Source of the DNA: Cephaloticoccus sp.
Lineage (GTDB): Bacteria; Verrucomicrobiota; Verrucomicrobiia; Opitutales; Opitutaceae
DNA length: 64,000 bases
Direction: 5' to 3'
NCBI GenBank assembly: GCA_030833445.1
Contig: JAURHD010000003.1
Coordinates: 1 to 64,000, forward strand
Shown here: one piece after another, positions 41,170 through 51,010 of the stretch
Numbering within the stretch: position 1 is the first letter of the stretch
Layout: the number at the start of each line of letters is the position of its first letter
The notes under the pieces: generated by a model
Seen by the model: only the letters and a program-made list of their open reading frames with translations
What the model was told of the DNA's origin: nothing
The model's database searches: none
Made by a program: the position numbers and the translations under genes

Positions 41170-44019
41170 CTAGCGATGCGCCCACCGAGCCAAAGCCTGG
41201 CCGGTCTGCGATTCGGCTATTTCCTCGATACCTTCACGAGGACCGGCGTAAATCAGTTCGCCCCCGTGCTTGCCGCCGCCGGGACCGAGATCGATGATCC
41301 AATCCGCCAGATTCATTACATCGAGATTGTGCTCGATGATAATGATCGTGTTACCGGCATCGCGGAGCTTGAAGAGCAGATCCAACAATTTTTGGATATC
41401 GACCCAATGCAATCCGGTGGTCGGTTCATCGAGAATGTAAAGGGTTTCGCCTTGCTGACGTTTGCTCAACTCGAGCGACAGTTTCAATCGCTGAGCTTCC
41501 CCACCCGACAAGGTGGGCGCAGGTTGTCCAAGTTGCAGATAGCCCAGTCCAACGGCATCCAGCGTTTCCAATTTATCCAAGACCCGGGGGATGTTGCGGA
41601 AGAGGACGATCGCTTCCCGCACGGTCATGTTGAGGACATCGGCAATCGAGTGACCGTGAAACCGCACCTCCAGGGTTTCCCGATTGAAGCGCTGCCCCTC
41701 GCAGCTGGGACACGGGGCATACGCGTCGGCCATGAATTGCATGTCGAGTTTGATCACGCCATCACCCTGACAGCGCTCGCACCGTCCACCCCGCACATTG
41801 AAGGAAAATCGACTGGCCTTGTATCCACGCACCTTCGCCAAAGGAACCTGGGCAAACAGCGCCCGGAGTAAATCAAGCAGTCCGACAAAGGTCGCCGGAT
41901 TGGATCGTGGGCTGCGACCAATTGGGCTCTGGTCCACCAGCACCAGTTTCTCAAAGAAATCGAGATTCTCGATGGAGCGATGTTTGCCGGGAAAGCTCTT
42001 GGCCCCATTCAGTTTTCGGGCGGCTGCGACGGCCAAAATGTCATTCACGAGGGTGCTCTTACCAGAACCACTGACGCCTGTGACACAAGTAAGCAAACCG
42101 ATGGGGAATTTTGCATCCACGCCTTTGAGATTGTGTTCGCGGGCTTCACGCACGGTCAGCCATGCACCGTCAGGCAACTTGGTTTTGGCATCACATTCCA
42201 CCCGTAGTTTTCCCGAAAGATAGGCTCCCGTCTGCGACTGTTTGGCCGGCAGTTTGGCGCATTCGGCCGGCGTGCCCTGAAACAGGATCTCCCCGCCCTG
42301 CGTGCCTGCGCCCGGTCCTAGTTCGATCAATTCATCCGCGATGCGTATGGTATCCTCATCGTGTTCGACGACCAACACGGTGTTGCCACGGTCCCTCAAC
42401 TCACGGAGTTGCGAGAGCAACCGATCATTGTCCGCCGGGTGGAGCCCAACACTCGGTTCATCCAGCACATAAATCACGCCCATGAGGCCCATCCCCAATT
42501 GTGTGGCCAGCCGCACCCGCTGGGCCTCGCCGCCGGACAAACTGGAGTAATCGCGATCCAAGGCCAGATAGCCCAGTCCGGTTTCCACCAGAAATTGGAG
42601 GCGTTGCTCAATCCCTGTTACTACATCGCGCAAGGCCTCATTATCGCGATGCCGCGTCGCGACTTGAGCCGACCACTCCGCAGCCGCGGCTACATCCATC
42701 CCTAGAAATTCAGGGTAGCTGTGTTCAGAAAATTTCACCGCTGAGCTCCGGGCATTCAAGCGCGCGCCATGGCATTCGGGACAGTCCCCACTGATCATGA
42801 ACGTCGACAAACGGGCTCGGAATCCATCGCTTTCGGTATCGCGGAAGCTTTCTTCCAAATCTGCAATCACCCCGGCAAAGGGCATCGCCCGGGCCTCACG
42901 CATGCGCCGCAACTTGAAGGCGAACTCCCGGGTTCCGGCACCATGCAAAATGGCTTTGCGCGTGGCTTCCGGTAGTTCCGCCCAAGGCACATTCGGATCA
43001 TAGGGCAGTTGTTCAGCCAACTGCTTCAAAACTGCGTTGTGCTTGATGATGAGATTCTTTCCGCCAATTCGCCAGGGTTTCAGGGCTCCACCCCGCACAC
43101 TCTTAGTGGGATCCGGCACAATCAGGTCGGGCACAAACCGGAGTTTGCGGCCCAACCCACCACAGGTGCCGCAGGCGCCGGCATTATGATTCGAGGAAAA
43201 ATGCTGCGGGGTCAGCTTCTCGAAAGTATCGCCACACAGCTCACAGGCCAGGTGCTGGCTGAGCTGGACTTCACGCCAAGGAGCTTGCGCGTTTAATTGC
43301 GCCAAAACGACTGCCCGATCCTTGCCTTCGCGAAAGGCTAGTTCGAGTGAGTCTGCCAACCGGGAACGTTGGTCGGCACTGGCCATCAGACGATCGACGA
43401 TGAGTTCAACCACCACCGCCTTGGTGCCCTTCGGCACAATATCGCCTTCGTCCAAATTGTGCACTTCACCATCAATCCGCACCCGTTGGAATCCGCGCTG
43501 GCGCAATTGCGGCAATTCATCCCGCAGCACACTCGGTTTGGCCGTGATGAACGGGGCCAACAGCATGATGCGTTGGCCGGCGCATTGAGTCAGAATATGT
43601 TGGATGTTGTCGTCCAGTGATCGCCGGATCACCCGACCGCCGTCCTTGGGACAGAACTGTTCACCCGCTACCGCCCACAACAACCGCGCGTAATCCGCAA
43701 TCTCCGTGACACTGGCAATCGTGCTGCGGGGCGAGGATCCCCCGGTGCGTTGCTCGATGGCGAGAACCGGCGAGAGGCCGTGGATAAAGTCAATATCCGG
43801 CCGTTTGAGCTGGTCGAGAATCTGGCGGGCCTGGGTGGAAAGGGATTCCATGTATTTGCGGTAGCCCTCCGCGTAAATGGTATCAAAAGCCAGGGATGAC
43901 TTCCCTGACCCACTCGGACCGGTGAAGACCACCAATCGGCCACGCGGAATCTTCAACTCAAGGTTTCGTAAGTTGTGCTCCCGGGCTCCCTTGATGTGGA
44001 TATGGGTGGCGGCCTGCAT
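41170..44019 (-). CDS. uvrA: UvrABC excinuclease subunit A
   Basis: This 949-residue damage-recognition ATPase of nucleotide excision repair has two ABC cassettes. Walker A motifs are [14 protein letters not shown] and [13 protein letters not shown]; signature and Walker B blocks are [18 protein letters not shown] and [17 protein letters not shown] with [10 protein letters not shown]. Zinc modules are CELCGDTF...CGTCGGLG and [13 protein letters not shown]...[16 protein letters not shown] in the first cassette is a partial one. The C-terminal [12 protein letters not shown] is standard. The ATG at 44019 was chosen over 10 earlier codons. It is divergent from the DUF1302 gene. Confidence 0.97.
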   Translation of the reverse strand: MQAATHIHIKGAREHNLRNLELKIPRGRLVVFTGPSGSGKSSLAFDTIYAEGYRKYMESLSTQARQILDQLKRPDIDFIHGLSPVLAIEQRTGGSSPRSTIASVTEIADYARLLWAVAGEQFCPKDGGRVIRRSLDDNIQHILTQCAGQRIMLLAPFITAKPSVLRDELPQLRQRGFQRVRIDGEVHNLDEGDIVPKGTKAVVVELIVDRLMASADQRSRLADSLELAFREGKDRAVVLAQLNAQAPWREVQLSQHLACELCGDTFEKLTPQHFSSNHNAGACGTCGGLGRKLRFVPDLIVPDPTKSVRGGALKPWRIGGKNLIIKHNAVLKQLAEQLPYDPNVPWAELPEATRKAILHGAGTREFAFKLRRMREARAMPFAGVIADLEESFRDTESDGFRARLSTFMISGDCPECHGARLNARSSAVKFSEHSYPEFLGMDVAAAAEWSAQVATRHRDNEALRDVVTGIEQRLQFLVETGLGYLALDRDYSSLSGGEAQRVRLATQLGMGLMGVIYVLDEPSVGLHPADNDRLLSQLRELRDRGNTVLVVEHDEDTIRIADELIELGPGAGTQGGEILFQGTPAECAKLPAKQSQTGAYLSGKLRVECDAKTKLPDGAWLTVREAREHNLKGVDAKFPIGLLTCVTGVSGSGKSTLVNDILAVAAARKLNGAKSFPGKHRSIENLDFFEKLVLVDQSPIGRSPRSNPATFVGLLDLLRALFAQVPLAKVRGYKASRFSFNVRGGRCERCQGDGVIKLDMQFMADAYAPCPSCEGQRFNRETLEVRFHGHSIADVLNMTVREAIVLFRNIPRVLDKLETLDAVGLGYLQLGQPAPTLSGGEAQRLKLSLELSKRQQGETLYILDEPTTGLHWVDIQKLLDLLFKLRDAGNTIIIIEHNLDVMNLADWIIDLGPGGGKHGGELIYAGPREGIEEIAESQTGQALARWAHR

Positions 44020-44206
44020 GGATGGAAGTGGCAAGTTACGCAAAACCAACCAAGTTCAAAGCCGTAACTTTGGGTAATATTCCCCGCTTAAAAGTTGTTG
44101 GCTTGCACCGCAGGGACCCGCATAACTGGATTGTCATAGACGACCCCATTGACAAACCTCAACCCCGCCTGTTCTCGAAAGTAGAGCTCCAAGTTAACAA
44201 CCTCAA

Positions 44207-46183
44207 ATGAACGCACTACAAATATTTCGTGTTTTCAATCGACGTAGTCACGCCACGGCCGCCATTGCGATCAGCCTGCTGTTTCTCACCCAACCGGCCC
44301 ATGGCTTCCAATTTGGCGAAGGCGATTGGAGCGGCAGTTTTGATACGACCGTGTCCTTCGGTGGTCTCTACCGCCTGAAGGGGCCAGATCCGCACTATTA
44401 CGGACGCGCCAATGGCGGTCTGCAATACTCGGTCAATACCGACGACGGCAATCTCAACTACGATCAGGGTTGGGTGTCATCGCTGGCGAAGGCTTCGCAT
44501 GATTTTCAACTCAAATACCGCAACTACGGGGTATTCGTGCGCGGCTATTATTTCAGTGATTTCAGCAGCGACTCCACCCAGCGCACCGTTCTCTCCAACC
44601 AAGCCGAGGACCGCGTGGTGCAGGGCGGAGAATTTTTGGACATGTATGTCTATGGCCAGTTCGACATGGGTGACATACCGGTCGATCTGCGCTTCGGCCG
44701 CCAAGTATTGAGCCTGGGTGAAAGCACCTTCATTCCCAACGGCAACAACATCGTCAATCCGGTCGACCTCTCTAAGCTGCGCGTCCCCGGGGCCGAATTG
44801 AAAGAGGCATTCCTGCCGGTCAACATGCTGAAAGCTTCCATCGGTCTGACCAAGAATATCACGATCGAACCGTTCTGGTTACTTGAATTCCGCCGCAATG
44901 AACTTGAGCCGGCGGGCACCTATTTTTCGACCAATGACTTCGCCAGTCGTGGTGGGGACATGGTGTGGCTCGGCTTTGGCGGCATCAATGACCAGACGGG
45001 CGTGAACGGCACGGGACTGGGTGGAATCACCCGCGAAAAGGATCACGAGTATGGCAACTTCACCCAATACGGCATCTCCGCTCACATCTACACCGATAGC
45101 GGGTTGGACGTCGGCCTCTACTACGCCAAATACCACAGCCGTTCACCGGTTTTGAGCGCTCGCACCCCAACCGGTCCGGTCAGCTCTGCGCTGGTGGTCG
45201 GCACGGCTACGAGTCTGGCAACGGCGCAGTTGGCGCCTGCCATGGTCGGCGCAGGGTATCCCGCCGCCGGGGTTCCTGCAGCTCTAAGCACCCTGATTGG
45301 TGCGGCATTGACCAATGTGCCCATCGCCGCTCTCCCTGCGAGTTTGCAGCCATTCTATCCTTCCGCTCAGGCCATCGCTGCCGGGGCCAGTCAGATCGGA
45401 TTGCTGACCGCCGCCAAAACCGGTCACTTCGTGGTCGAATATCCGGATGGCATTGACATGCTCGGTGCCAGTTTCAACGGGACGGTCGGTAACACCGGCA
45501 TATCCTGGCAGGGAGACGTCTCCTACAAGCAGGACATGCCGCTACAGGTCGACGATGTGGAGCTGCTTTTTGCGACCCTGTCCTCCTTGGCGCCTCAATT
45601 TGGTGCGGCCAATCAGATCGGCAGCTATCTCGGTCAATACAACACCTACGTTCCCGGATACCGCCGGCATGATGTCTGGACCGCCCAATCCACCCTCACA
45701 AAAATCTTTGGTCCGACCCTTGGTTCAAGCCAACTCGCCCTCGTTGGCGAAGTGGGCGGAGTCTGGGCTGACCTTCCCGCCAAGAGCACCTTGCGTTACG
45801 ATGGCCCAGGAACTTTCAGCAGTGCCAGTGCGGCCAATATGACCACTGCCGGATTCGGCACCGTGCCCGCCACATCGGAAAGCGCCTTCGCCGACAGTTT
45901 TTCCTGGGGCTATCAGGTCCTGGCAAAACTGGAATACAACAACCTCTTTGCCGGTATCAATGTGTCGCCCTCCATCGCTTTCACGCATGATGCCGGCGGC
46001 AACACCCCGCTACCCGTCGGTAATTTTATCGATGGCCGCAAAAGTGTGACCGTCGCCGCTGAATTCGTATACCAGTATTCTTGGTCCCTTGAACTGCGCT
46101 ACGTGAACTATTTCGGCGCCAGGGATTACAATCTTCTGAGTGACCGTGATTATGTCGCGGCGACGATCAAATACTCATTCTAA
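44207..46183 (+). CDS. DUF1302-family outer membrane protein
   Basis: This 658-residue protein has a signal peptide cleaved near AHG and a predicted beta-barrel, ending in aromatic Phe (KYSF) as outer-membrane proteins do. Blocks such as FQFGEGDWSGSFDTTVSFGGLYRL, RFGRQVLSLGEST and NPVDLSKLRVPGAELKEA match DUF1302 proteins. Residues 323-405 form an Ala- and Pro-rich, weakly hydrophobic insertion with little beta character. It leads a set with DUF1329, YCF48 and MMPL genes; such sets are known next to steroid or hydrophobic-compound genes in proteobacteria. A porin-like role in moving a hydrophobic substrate is inferred. Confidence 0.88.
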   Translation: MNALQIFRVFNRRSHATAAIAISLLFLTQPAHGFQFGEGDWSGSFDTTVSFGGLYRLKGPDPHYYGRANGGLQYSVNTDDGNLNYDQGWVSSLAKASHDFQLKYRNYGVFVRGYYFSDFSSDSTQRTVLSNQAEDRVVQGGEFLDMYVYGQFDMGDIPVDLRFGRQVLSLGESTFIPNGNNIVNPVDLSKLRVPGAELKEAFLPVNMLKASIGLTKNITIEPFWLLEFRRNELEPAGTYFSTNDFASRGGDMVWLGFGGINDQTGVNGTGLGGITREKDHEYGNFTQYGISAHIYTDSGLDVGLYYAKYHSRSPVLSARTPTGPVSSALVVGTATSLATAQLAPAMVGAGYPAAGVPAALSTLIGAALTNVPIAALPASLQPFYPSAQAIAAGASQIGLLTAAKTGHFVVEYPDGIDMLGASFNGTVGNTGISWQGDVSYKQDMPLQVDDVELLFATLSSLAPQFGAANQIGSYLGQYNTYVPGYRRHDVWTAQSTLTKIFGPTLGSSQLALVGEVGGVWADLPAKSTLRYDGPGTFSSASAANMTTAGFGTVPATSESAFADSFSWGYQVLAKLEYNNLFAGINVSPSIAFTHDAGGNTPLPVGNFIDGRKSVTVAAEFVYQYSWSLELRYVNYFGARDYNLLSDRDYVAATIKYSF

Positions 46184-46203
46184 CCCCATTGAGTTGTTTA
46201 AAC

Positions 46204-47556
46204 ATGAACCCTTCCCTATTCCGCCTTACTACCCTGACGGTCGCACTCAGCACTACGGCATTGGCGGCCGTTTCCGAATCCGAAGCCGAACGATTGGGCA
46301 ATGACCTGACCCCGCTCGGCGGCGAGCGCGCCGGTAATGCCGCCGGGACCATCCCGGCCTGGGACGGTGGCATCACTACCCCACCGGCCAATTACAAACC
46401 CGGTGATCACCACCCCGATCCCTATGCCGGTGACCAACCACTCTACACCATCACCGCCGAGAATTTGAGCCAGTATGCAGATATCGTCACCGCCGGTCAT
46501 GCGGCGTTGATGAAGACCTATCCCGATTACAAACTGGTCGTCTACCCAAGCCATCGCAGTGCGTCCAATCCGGAGCGCATCTACGAAGCCACCCGGAAAA
46601 ACGCCACGACTGGCGTGCTGGTCAATAATGGTGACGGCTTCGCCAATGCGATCATCGGGGCACCCTTTCCAATTCCTCAAAATGGTCTTGAGGTAGTGTG
46701 GAACCACTTGACCCGCTATCGGGGCGTGGCCGCCACCCGCCATATTGGACAGGCGGCGCCGAATCGGAGTGGCAGTTACACCATGGTGGATTTCGAGGAT
46801 GAATTTCTTTTCAATTACGTGCGTGAGGGCATGACCCCTGAGAAACTCGACAACGTCCTGATCTACTTCAAGCAGACCGTGACAAGTCCGGCCCGTCTCG
46901 CTGGCACGATACTGCTCGCCCACGAAACCATGGACCAAATCAAAGAGTCACGGCGCGCTTGGGTTTATAACACCGGTCGGCGCCGGGTCAGTCGCGCGCC
47001 TAATGTCGCCTACGACAATCCGGGCACTGCCGCTGACGGCATGCGCACCAGTGATCAGTTCGACATGTATAACGGTGCCCCTGATCGCTATAACTGGGAA
47101 CTGGTGGGCAAAAAAGAAATGCTCGTGCCCTACAATTCCTACGCGCTGCACAGTGACAAAGTGAAGGACAAGGACATCCTCACCCCTCTTCATATCAACC
47201 AAGACTTGGCCCGCTACGAATTGCACCGCGTCTGGGTGGTCGAAGCCACCCTGAAGCCTGGCGCTTCTCATCTATATGCCCGCCGGACATTTTACGTGGA
47301 CGAGGACAGTTGGCAGATATTGGTCGCCGACCAATATGATTCCCGTGGCCAGCTCTGGCGCGTGTCCGAATCACATAATATCAACTATTACGATGCTCTC
47401 GTCTTTTGGAGCACGCTCGAGGTCCACACCGACTTGCAGGCGGGCCGCTACTTGGCAATCGGCTTGGATAACGAGAAAGAGATGTATGATTTCAATATCT
47501 CCCGTGAACCCGGCGACTACAGTCCGGACAGTCTGCGCCGTTCGGGGATCCGTTGA
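46204..47556 (+). CDS. DUF1329-family periplasmic protein
   Basis: This 450-residue exported protein has a signal peptide (NPSLFRLTTLTVALSTTALAA). The mature start is ESEAERLGNDLTPLGGERAGNAAGTIPAWDGGI, the DUF1329 signature. WVVEATLKPGASHLYARRTFYVDEDSW is the LolB/LolA-like half-barrel suited to lipid carriage. The start at ATG 46204 is 20 bases after the DUF1302 stop. Family members are thought to shuttle hydrophobic molecules between an MMPL transporter and an outer-membrane partner; this is based on gene context, not on biochemistry. A terminator follows. Confidence 0.9.
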   Translation: MNPSLFRLTTLTVALSTTALAAVSESEAERLGNDLTPLGGERAGNAAGTIPAWDGGITTPPANYKPGDHHPDPYAGDQPLYTITAENLSQYADIVTAGHAALMKTYPDYKLVVYPSHRSASNPERIYEATRKNATTGVLVNNGDGFANAIIGAPFPIPQNGLEVVWNHLTRYRGVAATRHIGQAAPNRSGSYTMVDFEDEFLFNYVREGMTPEKLDNVLIYFKQTVTSPARLAGTILLAHETMDQIKESRRAWVYNTGRRRVSRAPNVAYDNPGTAADGMRTSDQFDMYNGAPDRYNWELVGKKEMLVPYNSYALHSDKVKDKDILTPLHINQDLARYELHRVWVVEATLKPGASHLYARRTFYVDEDSWQILVADQYDSRGQLWRVSESHNINYYDALVFWSTLEVHTDLQAGRYLAIGLDNEKEMYDFNISREPGDYSPDSLRRSGIR

Positions 47557-47579
47557 CCCCTGCTCAGTTTAAACAAAAA

Positions 47580-47605
47580 GGCGGGCTGGCCAAGCCCGCC
47601 TTTTT
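47580..47605 (+). terminator. Rho-independent terminator between DUF1329 and YCF48 genes
   Basis: GGCGGGCT (47580-47587) pairs with AGCCCGCC (47593-47600) with a five-base loop and is followed by TTTTT. A-rich bases on the left also pair. The hairpin splits the cluster into two transcription units or lowers expression of the last two genes. Confidence 0.85.
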
Positions 47606-47624
47606 GATGCACCCATTGATTCAC

Positions 47625-48545
47625 ATGATGATCGTTCTGCGCTGGCTAGTCATCAGCCTGCTCACAGGCCTTGTTCTGCATGGCCAATCGGTGCAGGTCG
47701 ATACGCCTCGTATGCTGTTATTGAGCGCGACCTTGGCGGGTCAAAACGTGATCGCCGTGGGCGAACGTGGCACCATCCTCCGCTCCGATAATGAAGGCCT
47801 AAATTGGCAAGGGATACCCTCGCCGACCACCGCCACCCTGACTGCTGTGAAATTCAGTCAGGATGGACTACAGGGATGGGCCGTGGGACATGCAGCTTTG
47901 ATCATCGCGACCGATAACGGAGGCGCTTCTTGGCAGACCGTCTATCAGGGCGAAAATCTGGAGGATTCCTTTTTGGACCTCTGTGTGGTGGATGAGCACA
48001 CGATCATTGCCATTGGAGCATACGGTCAATGTGTCCGTAGCTTGGACGGCGGTAAAACTTGGCAACCCCACATGGTGCAGGACGATGACTCTCATCTAAA
48101 TCAGATCACTGCGGACCCAGATGGCACGCTGTATATTGCTGGAGAGCGCGGAACCCTGTTGTGCTCGCACGATCTCGGGGAAACCTGGGTTCCAATCCCC
48201 GCACTCTACGAAGGTTCGTTTTACGGGGTGCTCCCGCTGGGTGATAGCGCCCTGCTGGCTTATGGATTGCGCGGTCATATTTACCGCTCACTCGATAATG
48301 GTGACAGCTGGAAGGCCGTGCCCATTCCCTCCAAGCCATTACTCGCAACGGCCTGTCGCTTGGACGATGGCCAAATTGTGCTGGCCGGCCAATCCCGTGC
48401 TTTTCTACTCAGCAAGGATGCTGGCGTCACTTTTGAAGCTTGGCCGCAAAATCTGACCACCGGCGTGGCGTATCTGCTGCAAACTCCTTCCGGGCGTTTG
48501 CTGGCATTTGGCGAGGGTGGCGTCGCCTCACTTGATCAACCCTGA
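47625..48545 (+). CDS. YCF48-like beta-propeller protein
   Basis: This protein of about 306 residues has a signal peptide (MMIVLRWLVISLLTGLVLHG). A seven-bladed propeller is built from repeats of the form G-D/G-I-L/x-R-S-x-D-x-G-x-x-W, visible in ILRSDNEGLNWQGI, ATDNGGASWQTV, RSLDGGKTWQPH, CSHDLGETWVPI and RSLDNGDSWKAV. It resembles the PSII-stability YCF48/BNR family and is a periplasmic partner of the adjacent MMPL protein in comparable clusters. Three in-frame ATG codons (47607, 47625, 47628) lie between the terminator and the signal peptide. Its stop is 2 bases before the MMPL start. Confidence 0.85.
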   Translation: MMIVLRWLVISLLTGLVLHGQSVQVDTPRMLLLSATLAGQNVIAVGERGTILRSDNEGLNWQGIPSPTTATLTAVKFSQDGLQGWAVGHAALIIATDNGGASWQTVYQGENLEDSFLDLCVVDEHTIIAIGAYGQCVRSLDGGKTWQPHMVQDDDSHLNQITADPDGTLYIAGERGTLLCSHDLGETWVPIPALYEGSFYGVLPLGDSALLAYGLRGHIYRSLDNGDSWKAVPIPSKPLLATACRLDDGQIVLAGQSRAFLLSKDAGVTFEAWPQNLTTGVAYLLQTPSGRLLAFGEGGVASLDQP

Positions 48546-48547
48546 GC

Positions 48548-50965
48548 ATGCGCACGCGATTGGATAATTTTTCCACCTGGGTATTCAGCCAACGACTGAA
48601 ATTCATCATCGGCTTTACGCTGCTGACTTTGTGCATGGGCTGGTTTGCCAGCCGCACCCGGATTGACGCGAGCTTCAACAAACAGCTGCCGCTCCAACAC
48701 GAATACATAAAGAACTTCCTGAAATATCAGGATCAATTTGGCGGGGCCAATCGGGTCGTCATCGCGTTGACCGCGAAGCAAGGCACCATCTTCACCCCGG
48801 AGTTTTTTACGGTGCTCAAAGCAGTGACCGACGAAGTCTTTTACCTCCCCGGTGTCGATCGCACCCAGGTCCAGTCCCTCTTCACCCCCAATGTTCGCTA
48901 CATCGAGGTGATCGAGGATGGTTTTGCCGGTGGCAATGTAATCCCTGCCGGTTTTGAACCGACTCCGGAGGGTTTTGCGAAAGTCCGGGAAAATATCATC
49001 AAATCCGGCAAGGTCGGCCAGTTGGTGGCCAACGATTTTACGGGTGCCATTGTCAGTGCACAGTTGTTGGAGGTCGATCCCGCGACCGGTCAGCGATTGG
49101 ACTATATCCAAGTGGCCAAATACTTGGAGGAGAAAATCCGCGACAAGTATGCCGACCAGCCGAACCTCAATGTGTCGCTGGGCGTGCACATCATTGGTTT
49201 CGCCAAAGTCATCGGCGACATCAGTGCCGGCGCCCGGAACGTCATCTTTTTCTTTCTGCTCTCATTCGTCATCACGACGGCATTGGTCTGGTATTACTCG
49301 CAATCACTGCGTCTGACCATCCCCCCGATCACGTGCTCGATGATTGCCGTGCTCTGGCAATTGGGGGCGCTCAATGCCCTTGGGTTTGGTCTCGACCCGT
49401 TGTCGATTCTCGTGCCGTTCCTGGTCTTTGCCATTGGGGTGAGCCACGCCGTGCAAATGGTGCGCGCCTTCCGAATGGAAGTCTTCAATGGATCCAGTTC
49501 CCTCAAGGCTGCGGAATCTGCCTTCCGCCAAATCCTTGTGCCCGGCGGAGTCGCCCTGATCACAGATACCCTCGGATTTATCACCATGCTGGTGATCAAA
49601 ATCCCGATCATCCAGGAACTCGCCATCACCGCGAGTCTGGGCGTCGGGGTGGTAATCATCACGAATCTATTTTTGCTGCCAATTCTGCTCTCTTACCAAA
49701 AGTTGCCGGAGAATTACACGACCAAGGCTGATTGGACCAAGGCCCCATTTACCTCCCGTGAAGTCGCCACGGCCAAGACCGCCGCCATTGACCGCCTCTG
49801 GCGCCGGCTGTTGATCGTCACTCATCCCCGGGTTTCCTTGGTAATTATCGCGGTTTGGTTCGCGGCAGGAATTTACGGCTACATTCGGTCTAACGATGTA
49901 AAGATCGGTGATCTCCACAGTGGCGTGCCGGAACTGCGGCAAAGCTCCCGTTACAATCTGGACAGCGCGATCATCACAAAACGATTCAGCATTGGCGTGG
50001 ACATGATATCCGTGCTGGTCGTGGGCGACCCGGATGCCTGTGTGGATTACGAAGTCGTTTCCCTGATGGATCGCTTCGAAGGTTATATGCGCGAAGTGCC
50101 TGGAGTGCAGTCCGTCATCAGCCTGAGCTCAGCTGCGAAAATCATTAATAGTGGTTTCAATGAAATGTCGCTCAAGTGGCGGGTCTTGCCCCGCAATCCT
50201 CAGGCACTGGCCCAGGCTGTCTCGCCGATCGAAACCGCGACGGGACTTTTGAACAGCAATGGCAGTGTCATGCCCGTGATGATATTCCTCACCGATCACA
50301 AGGCGGATACCATCCGCGGCATCACCGATGCCGTGAAAAAATTCCGCGAAGACAATCCCACCCCCAAGGCGAATCTGCTCTTGGCCAGTGGAAATGTCGG
50401 CGTGATGGCCGCGACCAATGAAGTTGTCGCCGCGGCTCAGCGCCCGATCCTCTATTGGGTTTTTGGCACGGTGATTACCCTCTGTCTGATTACTTTCCGA
50501 TCCGTGCGCGCGACCATCTGTATCGTGGTGCCCTTGGCCATTGTGTCATTCCTCGCTTACGCGTTGATGGCCTGGCTCGAAATTGGATTGAAAACTTCCA
50601 CCCTCCCCGTGGTGGCCTTGGGCGTCGGGATCGGGGTGGATTACGGAATTTATATTTTCTCCAAGCTGCAGGATGCGCTAAAGCGGGGTGACTACTTTGA
50701 AGATGCCCTGTATGCCGCTTACACCCAGACCGGCAGTGCAGTCGTGTTTACCGGATTCACCTTGGCAATCGGCGTCAGCACCTGGATTTTTTCAGACCTG
50801 AAATTTCAGGCCGATATGGGCCTGCTGCTTGGATTCATGTTTTTGGTCAATATGCTCGGCGCCATCATTCTGCTACCCGCGATGGCCCGCTGGCTCTATC
50901 GACATCACACGGGGCGGACACAGGTGCCGTTTCCGATGACGCAGCCGACCAGTGATTCGAAATAA
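48548..50965 (+). CDS. RND superfamily exporter of the MMPL type
   Basis: This 805-residue inner-membrane transporter has two repeated RND halves. Each half has one N-terminal helix (FIIGFTLLTLCMGWFAS), a periplasmic loop and a cluster of five helices. The second-half cluster includes PILYWVFGTVITLCLITF, ATICIVVPLAIVSFLAY and VVALGVGIGVDYGIYIF; GVDYGIY and the first-half GVSHAVQM are the proton-relay positions. It is related to hopanoid and lipid transporters. With DUF1302, DUF1329 and YCF48 it forms a likely envelope-spanning lipid or hydrocarbon transport system. The direction and cargo are not known. Confidence 0.9.
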   Translation: MRTRLDNFSTWVFSQRLKFIIGFTLLTLCMGWFASRTRIDASFNKQLPLQHEYIKNFLKYQDQFGGANRVVIALTAKQGTIFTPEFFTVLKAVTDEVFYLPGVDRTQVQSLFTPNVRYIEVIEDGFAGGNVIPAGFEPTPEGFAKVRENIIKSGKVGQLVANDFTGAIVSAQLLEVDPATGQRLDYIQVAKYLEEKIRDKYADQPNLNVSLGVHIIGFAKVIGDISAGARNVIFFFLLSFVITTALVWYYSQSLRLTIPPITCSMIAVLWQLGALNALGFGLDPLSILVPFLVFAIGVSHAVQMVRAFRMEVFNGSSSLKAAESAFRQILVPGGVALITDTLGFITMLVIKIPIIQELAITASLGVGVVIITNLFLLPILLSYQKLPENYTTKADWTKAPFTSREVATAKTAAIDRLWRRLLIVTHPRVSLVIIAVWFAAGIYGYIRSNDVKIGDLHSGVPELRQSSRYNLDSAIITKRFSIGVDMISVLVVGDPDACVDYEVVSLMDRFEGYMREVPGVQSVISLSSAAKIINSGFNEMSLKWRVLPRNPQALAQAVSPIETATGLLNSNGSVMPVMIFLTDHKADTIRGITDAVKKFREDNPTPKANLLLASGNVGVMAATNEVVAAAQRPILYWVFGTVITLCLITFRSVRATICIVVPLAIVSFLAYALMAWLEIGLKTSTLPVVALGVGIGVDYGIYIFSKLQDALKRGDYFEDALYAAYTQTGSAVVFTGFTLAIGVSTWIFSDLKFQADMGLLLGFMFLVNMLGAIILLPAMARWLYRHHTGRTQVPFPMTQPTSDSK

Positions 50966-51010
50966 TATTTGGGCTGGTAAACTGTTATGGTGAATTGTCA
51001 CCTTCGGGGT

